A stretch of DNA of 31,152 nt from a virus, in IMG/VR virus record IMGVR_UViG_3300044695_003472, positions 1 to 31,152 of that record, one strand, 5' to 3'. A program made the position numbers and the translations under genes. Of this stretch, positions 25,928 to 31,152 are shown piece after piece (positions within the stretch are counted from its first letter, which is position 1; the number at the start of each line of letters is the position of its first letter). A model generated the notes under the pieces. It ran no database searches and was not told where the DNA came from. It saw only the letters and a program-made list of their open reading frames with translations.

Positions 25928-27241
25928 TTAGGCGCGAACGGCGGTGGTGACGAACGGCGACACCGTGTTACTGCCCTTGAATTGCGTGATGGGCTTTTTG
26001 ATCGACGGCATTCCGTTGATGTCGTAAGACCACTTGAACGCCATTTCGTCGTAAATGAAACGGACGTGCATGGACGTAGCGGAGCGAAGGCCGGAGCCCT
26101 GCGTGATGACGACGTACTGGCTGAAGTCGGCCAGAACCATGTCGCCAGCGGTGCCGAGGGTTTCGGCCTGCTCCACGATCACGACCGGATAGCCGAACAA
26201 CGTACCGAAGTACGGCGAGCCGGCGGCGTTGCCGTTGGGAAGGAACACGGGCATCTGCCCGACGGTCATGAGCGGCAACTGGCCGACAACATCGCGGTTC
26301 AGGAACCACGCCGGATTCGAGCCGGGGACCGTCCGCAGACGGGACAGCATGGCGGTGGCGTTTTCAATGACGAAGGTGGCGGCGGTCTGCGCGGCCTTCT
26401 TCGCCACGCTCACCAGCAACGCCGTTCCTTCATGGGCGGCGGTGCTGAAGCCGAGGCACTGGCCGACGCCGGTACCGCGCCAAATTTCGTTATCGACCGT
26501 GAACGCGAACTCCGAGGAAAACGAGTCTTCCAGGATGGAGGCGTAAGCCGGACCATTGCGCAATTGGCGTTCGGAGGCGTAGGCAAGGCCCTTGAGCGTT
26601 TCGAGCTTCAATTCCGACCGGTTGATAGTCGGCTTGGTGGACGTCGGCGCATCGGTTTCCGAGGTGCGATAAACCCGGATGCCGCCCCAGCGGGAGCCGG
26701 TCGCGCGGCTGGTTTCGTCAATGAACGGCAGTTCGACGCTATCGCTGCCTTCGCCAATCGGAATCTCTTTGCAGAACGGCAGAATCTTCGCGGATTCGCG
26801 GGCCTTCGCCAGCAACGCCGTCGAGAACTCCGTACCGATCAAAAAACCGCCGTCGGCCGGAACCGTAGCCGAGCCACCGGAAGCGGCAAGGTTCTGCTCA
26901 AACAGGCGCTTGTCCACCTGCCCGCCACGTCCATGGAAGGCGCCGGCAGGAGACTGCGCATAGGCGATGGCGGAAAGCTGCTCGCCGAAGTTGGCAAACG
27001 GCCGCTTCGCTTCGTTGTCGCTGGTCACCCGGCCCGATTCGCGCGTCGCGTTGGCCTTCGCCTTCGCTTCCAGCGCCTCGACCGCGGCCAGTTCCTGCTT
27101 GGCGGTGTTCAGTTCGGCTTCCTTGGTGTCCACCGCGGCGAGGTGCGCGACGACATCGGCCGCGGCGTCGGACGCCTTCAGCAGCGCTTCATATTCGGCC
27201 GTGGTTGCGGCCAGCTTCTCAATGAGTAGCTTCTTTTTCAT
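25928..27241 (-). CDS. Major capsid protein, HK97 fold
   Basis: 437 residues, ATG 27241, AAGGGG upstream. Residues 1-65 form a charged coiled-coil delta/scaffold domain (KKLLIEKLAATTAEYEALL ... EAKAKANA). The mature-type region begins near TVPADGGFLIGTEFST and shows the HK97 blocks LPFCKEIPIGEGSDSVELPF, ELKLETLKGLAYASERQLR and a C-terminal DFSQYVVITQGSGL followed by HVRFIYDEMAFK. The protease is expected to cleave before or near residue 118. It forms the icosahedral shell. Confidence 0.93.
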   Translation of the reverse strand: MKKKLLIEKLAATTAEYEALLKASDAAADVVAHLAAVDTKEAELNTAKQELAAVEALEAKAKANATRESGRVTSDNEAKRPFANFGEQLSAIAYAQSPAGAFHGRGGQVDKRLFEQNLAASGGSATVPADGGFLIGTEFSTALLAKARESAKILPFCKEIPIGEGSDSVELPFIDETSRATGSRWGGIRVYRTSETDAPTSTKPTINRSELKLETLKGLAYASERQLRNGPAYASILEDSFSSEFAFTVDNEIWRGTGVGQCLGFSTAAHEGTALLVSVAKKAAQTAATFVIENATAMLSRLRTVPGSNPAWFLNRDVVGQLPLMTVGQMPVFLPNGNAAGSPYFGTLFGYPVVIVEQAETLGTAGDMVLADFSQYVVITQGSGLRSATSMHVRFIYDEMAFKWSYDINGMPSIKKPITQFKGSNTVSPFVTTAVRA

Positions 27242-27280
27242 GGTTGCCCCTTTGCGCTTGTGGCGCGGGTTGATTGTTGG

Positions 27281-27913
27281 TTAGCGGCCAAGGACGCGGA
27301 AACGGCGTTGCTTGATCTGCAGCGCCAGGCGTGCCTTTTGTTCGCTCTGATCTGCTTCGCTGGCCGCGCCAGTGGGTGCAGAGAGGTCGGTGAAAAGCTC
27401 TGCCGGTACTTCGATTTGGCAGTCACTCAGAAATTGGGCGGACGGGTCGGCCCCGCGCGAGACAAGCGAGACGTGGAACGGCTGCCACTTAATAGCGCGA
27501 AGGTGCGGAATGCCAGTTTCGACCGGCTCGGCCTTTACGAGTTCACCGGTGATTCGCGCGCCCATGGAGACGTTGGCCAGCACGCCGCTTTTGATGTCGC
27601 CGATCAGCCCGGCCATCTCCTGTCGGTCTGAAAAGCGGACGAAGGCCCGACCGGTTCCTTTGATTTCGGCGCGCTCGATCACGCCGAGCGTGTGGTCGAT
27701 ATCTTCGACGTGATCCACAACGAACGGAGCCCGGCCGCTGTTCAAGAGCGAAAGGTCCACCGCGTCCGGTTCCATGGAAAACGAAAGGTGGAACATCTTC
27801 CGGCCGTCGGTGCGTAGCACGGGCGTGCCCGCGTAGAACATGATCTCGCGCGGTGCTTTCGCGTCGGCACTTTCGGCGAGGACTTGCCCGCCTAGAATGA
27901 ATGTCGTTTTCAC
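27281..27913 (-). CDS. Prohead protease, S78 family
   Basis: 210 residues; GTG 27913 overlaps the portal stop as GTGA. The family catalytic pair is visible: H68 in APFVVDHVEDIDHTLG and S116 in GVLANVSMGARI. The frame FHVSLVSRGADPSAQF near residue 165 fits the usual V-S-L-V-x-x-x-A-D/P segment. It cleaves the capsid delta domain and itself during head maturation. The order portal-protease-capsid is canonical. Confidence 0.93.
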   Translation of the reverse strand: MKTTFILGGQVLAESADAKAPREIMFYAGTPVLRTDGRKMFHLSFSMEPDAVDLSLLNSGRAPFVVDHVEDIDHTLGVIERAEIKGTGRAFVRFSDRQEMAGLIGDIKSGVLANVSMGARITGELVKAEPVETGIPHLRAIKWQPFHVSLVSRGADPSAQFLSDCQIEVPAELFTDLSAPTGAASEADQSEQKARLALQIKQRRFRVLGR

Positions 27914-29142
27914 TGCGCCACCGCCTTCTGTTGTGTCTCCCCGGCCATCGCCACCGGGATCATCGCGCCCTGCACCATGTACACTTCGCCGCCCGGGTAA
28001 TCGTTCAAGTTTTCAAACTGCCGGATTTCGTTCGCGTTTAGCGCGCCGATGTTGCGGAGCGAGGAGTAGAACGCCGCGCGCGCCGCGCTATCGCCGCGCA
28101 TCAGCGCGTCAAGATTGAACTCCACGAAATACCGGCTACCTTCGCGTGGCCCCAGGAGCTGCATATTGCAACGGCTTTCGATGCGCTTGCACTCCGGTCC
28201 GATGGTGTCGGTCTTCCACTCAATGCCCTGGTGCTCGATGTTGTTGTTGGTCGAGCGGGTCAATTCGCCGATCTTGTGCGGGGGGACACGGTAGCCGCGG
28301 GCGATAGCCTCGACTGATAACTTCCGGCCCTCGATGAATTGCATGTCCGTGTGGTTAATGGGAACGGTTTTAATCTCCATTCCCTCTTCCAAAATGCCTA
28401 GCTTGCCCGCGTTGCGGACGCCGCCGAACTTGTCCATCATGTAGTCGAGGATTGTGTCTTTGGCCTTTGGCGAAAGCGTGTTGGGATGTGCGATATAGGC
28501 GCGCGGGGCGGCGTTGTTGCGGAAATACTGCTCCGCATAGCCCTCCTGGAAGCCGGCAATGGCAATATCTTGCGCCATGTAGGCAATTGGTGACATGCCT
28601 TTAAGCCGCTTCACGCCATCGTAGCCACGGCCGGGGATATGCAGGATTTCATCGCGGAGATACGGCGTGACGGTCGGCCCGTCCTTGTAGAGATAGACGA
28701 GGATGCCGGTTTGCTTATCGCGCTGCACGTCCATCTTCGACGGGTCAAGCGGGTACAGCCCGGAAACGTCGTTGCGGCCGTCGGTCTGAATACGGGCGTA
28801 GAAATTGCCGTCAATGCAGAGGTCTTGCTCGCACGTCTGCCAAAACTCAAACGCGCTCATGTCCTCATTGGGCGAGTCGTGGAGGATATGGTATAGAGGG
28901 TGGTTGCGGTCGGCTTCGCGCCCGTCTTTCGTGCGCTTGAACACCTGGCAGGGCAAGGAAGCGATGGTTTCAGACCGCAGGGAGACGCAAGCGGACACCG
29001 CAGAGATACGGAGCGCCGTGTCGCCGCTCGCGTACTGCGCAAGAAATGAGCCATAAGGGGCGTTTACAGGCTGATACCAAAAGTCGTTATCTGGAGGAGG
29101 TGTAGCGCCCAGCTTCACTAGTAGTTTCCCGAATGTGTTCAA
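27910..29142 (-). CDS. Portal protein, HK97 family
   Basis: 410 residues; TTG 29142, with AGGAG 8 bases upstream and a TTGA overlap with the terminase stop, is the supported start. The blocks SAVSACVSLRSETIASLP, then HPLYHILHDSPNEDMSAFEFW, NFYARIQTDG, ILHIPGRGYDG and IARGYRVPPHKIGEL are standard for HK97-type portals. It forms the dodecameric channel for DNA packaging. The last ~25 residues are variable. Confidence 0.94.
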   Translation of the reverse strand: MNTFGKLLVKLGATPPPDNDFWYQPVNAPYGSFLAQYASGDTALRISAVSACVSLRSETIASLPCQVFKRTKDGREADRNHPLYHILHDSPNEDMSAFEFWQTCEQDLCIDGNFYARIQTDGRNDVSGLYPLDPSKMDVQRDKQTGILVYLYKDGPTVTPYLRDEILHIPGRGYDGVKRLKGMSPIAYMAQDIAIAGFQEGYAEQYFRNNAAPRAYIAHPNTLSPKAKDTILDYMMDKFGGVRNAGKLGILEEGMEIKTVPINHTDMQFIEGRKLSVEAIARGYRVPPHKIGELTRSTNNNIEHQGIEWKTDTIGPECKRIESRCNMQLLGPREGSRYFVEFNLDALMRGDSAARAAFYSSLRNIGALNANEIRQFENLNDYPGGEVYMVQGAMIPVAMAGETQQKAVAQ

Positions 29143-30725
29143 ACTGGCGCTCCTCTCGTTTCCCAGATGGATTTTTTGTCTGTGGTGATAATCGCAATCC
29201 CAGTAGCCATCGCAATGGCAATCACCGGGTCGATTCGCTTCGAATTCTTCATGCGCTCGGGCTTCACCGGCTTGATGAGGTCGCCCGGCGCCTGCGTGAT
29301 CTGCGTGCAGTCAACGGACCAGCGGACCAGCGGCGAGCCTTCATGTACGGCGGCCCGGTCGTAGACCAGCTTTTCAAACCGCCGGCACGCTGGACTCATT
29401 GACTGGTAGCCCTGCCCGAAGTCGATCACGTCTAGGCCGGCGTCTTGCAATTCGCGGGCGGTGTCGCGCGCCCCGTAGCGGTCAAACGCTATGGCCTTGA
29501 TGTCGTACTCGTCGGCCAGTTCTTTGATGTGGGCGGTGACATAGCGCCAGTCGGTTGTAGTTCCCGGCGTAAGCCGGATGTGGCCGTCGGCCGCCCACTG
29601 TGCGTAGGGCACGCCGTCGCGTTTGCTCCGGTCCTCGATACGCTCGCCGGGCAGGTATGCCCAGACTTTGTAGTAAACTTTTTCGCCCACTGGCCAGCAC
29701 AGCGCGAAGGCCGTGAGATCGTGAACCGCGGCGAGGTCGAGCCCGCCGTAACAAGGATATCGGCGAAGTTCAGCCCAGTCAATCGGTGTTGGTGAGGCAC
29801 AGGCGTCCCATTCGTGAATCGGAATCCATTGGGTTTCTGCGGAGGTCCACTGGTTCAGGTACAGGCGCCGGAACTGGTTTTGCAGGTCCGGGCGGGCCAT
29901 GGCCTCGTCAAACTTGCGCTCGTACTCTTCAATCTTCTGGTGCCCGGTTTCAAGCAGCGGGAGCGCCAACGGCCAGAGCTTTTTATCGGTCCAATCGGCG
30001 TCCTTTGGGACTTCGTAGATCAGCGGCAGGTAGGAGGGGTCCGTGACATCGCCCGAGAGAACCCGGCGCGCGTATTCGTATTCGCGGTAGCAGATTGTTT
30101 CTTGGCTACTTCCGGCCGTCGTGATGATGATTTCCAGCGGCTCCCGGCGCGACATACTGCCGGTGGTGAGCGCGGCCAGTAGTTCCTGCTCGGCTGGCCC
30201 CCAGGCGTGGAGCTCGTCAAAAACTACGAGCGAAGGGTTGTAGCCGTGCTTTCCCTTGCCGTCAGCGGACAGCGCCCGAATCATCGAACCGGTTTCCCGG
30301 TGGACGATCTTTTTCTGCGAGAGCGTCGGTTCGACCAACTCTAGCAGCGCTGGGTTCGTGCGAATCATCGACCAGATGGCCTCGAAGCAGATCGACGCCT
30401 GCGGCGCGTCTGTCGCGGCCATGTACAGTTCCTGCTCAGGCTCGGGGTCCAGGAAAAACACGATCAGCGCGATGATGGCGGCGGTCTGCGTTTTGGCCTG
30501 CTTGCGGCCGAATGAGGCAAACACCTTGCGGATCAGCCGCGATGCGTCGGCCCGTTTCCAGCCGAAGATGTTAGCCACCAGCTTTTTGCTGTGCGGTAGG
30601 AGTACCAGCGGCTCAGGGCGCCGACTCTTTGTGGACTTCGTGAGTGTCAGCGTTTCAGCGAAGGCGCAGGCGGTGTCAACAGCCTCAGCGTCAAACCATG
30701 TTCCCTCGTTGTTTTGCACGTGCAA
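29139..30725 (-). CDS. terL: Terminase large subunit, HK97-like
   Basis: 528 residues. TTG 30725 or GTG 30719 are possible starts within a 29-35 base overlap with terS; neither has an SD. ATPase: a deviant P-loop at S71-F-G-R-K-Q-A-K-T79, with A in place of the usual G of GK(S/T), and Walker B LVVFDE at 166-171. Nuclease: D330 (GGLDLAAVHDLTAF), D415 (AIAFDRYG) and D499 (RIDPVIAIAMA). It pumps DNA into proheads and cuts concatemers. Confidence 0.92.
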   Translation of the reverse strand: MHVQNNEGTWFDAEAVDTACAFAETLTLTKSTKSRRPEPLVLLPHSKKLVANIFGWKRADASRLIRKVFASFGRKQAKTQTAAIIALIVFFLDPEPEQELYMAATDAPQASICFEAIWSMIRTNPALLELVEPTLSQKKIVHRETGSMIRALSADGKGKHGYNPSLVVFDELHAWGPAEQELLAALTTGSMSRREPLEIIITTAGSSQETICYREYEYARRVLSGDVTDPSYLPLIYEVPKDADWTDKKLWPLALPLLETGHQKIEEYERKFDEAMARPDLQNQFRRLYLNQWTSAETQWIPIHEWDACASPTPIDWAELRRYPCYGGLDLAAVHDLTAFALCWPVGEKVYYKVWAYLPGERIEDRSKRDGVPYAQWAADGHIRLTPGTTTDWRYVTAHIKELADEYDIKAIAFDRYGARDTARELQDAGLDVIDFGQGYQSMSPACRRFEKLVYDRAAVHEGSPLVRWSVDCTQITQAPGDLIKPVKPERMKNSKRIDPVIAIAMATGIAIITTDKKSIWETRGAPV

Positions 30726-31107
30726 TAATCGCCAGCGTCGGGTTTACGGCCGTCGGCTTACGAGTGTCCTTGATTCCGGCCCGTTGCCGGTTGCGCGGCC
30801 CGATGTTGAGCTGGCTGCGTAGTTCGTCGATCTGCCGGCCCCAGGCCAGTTTCGTGCGGCCGTCGGTTTCGTTCCGCCGCTCGATCATGGCGTCGGCCAG
30901 TTCGGCGTATTGGTCTGCGTCCACCTGCCGGATAGCCACGCCCGCGGCGCGGTTCTCGGCGACGAGCTTTTGGAAGAGCTTCAGCCGATCGGATTTGCAC
31001 CAGACGGGCGGGGTGATGTCTTCCTGGATCGGCTCGGGGATGACGCCGCCGTTGGCGACGGTGCCGCGTTTGCTGTCCGGTCTTGGTTGGAATCCTCTAG
31101 CGCCCAT
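30691..31107 (-). CDS. Terminase small subunit, P27 family
   Basis: 138 residues, ATG 31107, with only GAG about 9 bases upstream as a weak SD. N-terminal MGARGFQPRPDSKRG is the typical (M/K)-G-x-R-G-x-x-P-x-P of P27-type small terminases; a central W-C-K-S-D-R-L-K-L-F-x-K-L-V and a late basic helix (ELRSQLNIGPRNRQRAG) follow the family plan. It recognises DNA for packaging. It begins about 45 bases from the window edge; nothing certain is visible in 31108-31152. Confidence 0.85.
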   Translation of the reverse strand: MGARGFQPRPDSKRGTVANGGVIPEPIQEDITPPVWCKSDRLKLFQKLVAENRAAGVAIRQVDADQYAELADAMIERRNETDGRTKLAWGRQIDELRSQLNIGPRNRQRAGIKDTRKPTAVNPTLAIIARAKQRGNMV

Positions 31108-31152
31108 ATTGATAACTCGAAATCAGAAAGTTGGGAAAAACTTGCACGTGAT

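Noticed and set aside
25982-27229. Plus-strand 415-codon open frame opposite the capsid gene
   Set aside because: It is a GC-rich shadow of a certain capsid gene, with Arg/Gly-rich, low-complexity translation and no SD.
1-31152. CRISPR arrays, tRNAs, insertion sequences, att sites, integrase
   Set aside because: Scanning by eye found no regular spaced repeats, cloverleaf-like segments, transposase motifs or recombinase genes.

Overview
This window is the leftward-transcribed core of a tailed phage or prophage with a siphovirus (HK97-like) plan. DNA packaging and head genes lie at the right. Connector, tail tube, tape-measure, tail-tip and receptor-binding genes follow to the left, and an early operon of recombination and small accessory genes lies at the far left. 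The DNA is visibly GC-rich. The host cannot be fixed from sequence. Sec signal peptides ending in A-x-G|Q on appendage proteins recall Acidobacteriota-type secretomes, but that is a weak inference. No integrase, att site, tRNA, CRISPR array, polymerase or recognisable endolysin is visible.

Layout, right to left (all minus strand unless stated). 31107-29139: small (P27-type) and large terminase. 29142-25928: portal, S78 prohead protease, HK97-fold major capsid. 25869-23401: head accessory protein, gp6-like connector, head-closure, gp10-like and tail-completion proteins. 23323-22322: two tandem paralogous tail-tube proteins. 22322-21660: a small ORF and the tail assembly chaperone G, with a -1 frameshift extension giving GT. 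21656-17202: tape measure and a tail-tip protein. 17209-12587: a 1540-residue tail spike with a signal peptide. 12306-9460: eight tightly coupled small genes, including two exported proteins, two holin-like membrane proteins, a calcineurin-type phosphoesterase and a HELLH putative metallopeptidase. 7872-5770: a second exported tail fibre and a fibronectin-III-like protein, closed by a strong intrinsic terminator at 5577-5613. 5491-1: an early operon headed by a ribbon-helix-helix regulator and running through many coupled small ORFs, an XRE regulator, a Sak4/AAA_24-type ATPase and SSB, then out of the window.

Plus-strand islands break this plan. Two consecutive three-gene cassettes (7896-8770 and 8914-9515) have the same promoter, leaderless start, hairpin-SD and gene junctions but unrelated coding bodies for genes A and B. 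A lone gene lies at 12453-12590. These look like morons, expressed independently of the late operon.

The features most worth following up are: (1) the duplicated moron chassis with swapped cargo; (2) a shared promoter geometry (-35, 17 bp, -10, 6 bp, start codon) that predicts leaderless mRNAs; (3) appendage and accessory proteins that carry signal peptides and even, paired cysteines, suggesting folding outside the cytoplasm; (4) hairpins placed just upstream of Shine-Dalgarno sites, two with a shared loop and covarying stems; (5) an in-frame UGA-C followed by 57 coding-like codons that end exactly at the terminator.
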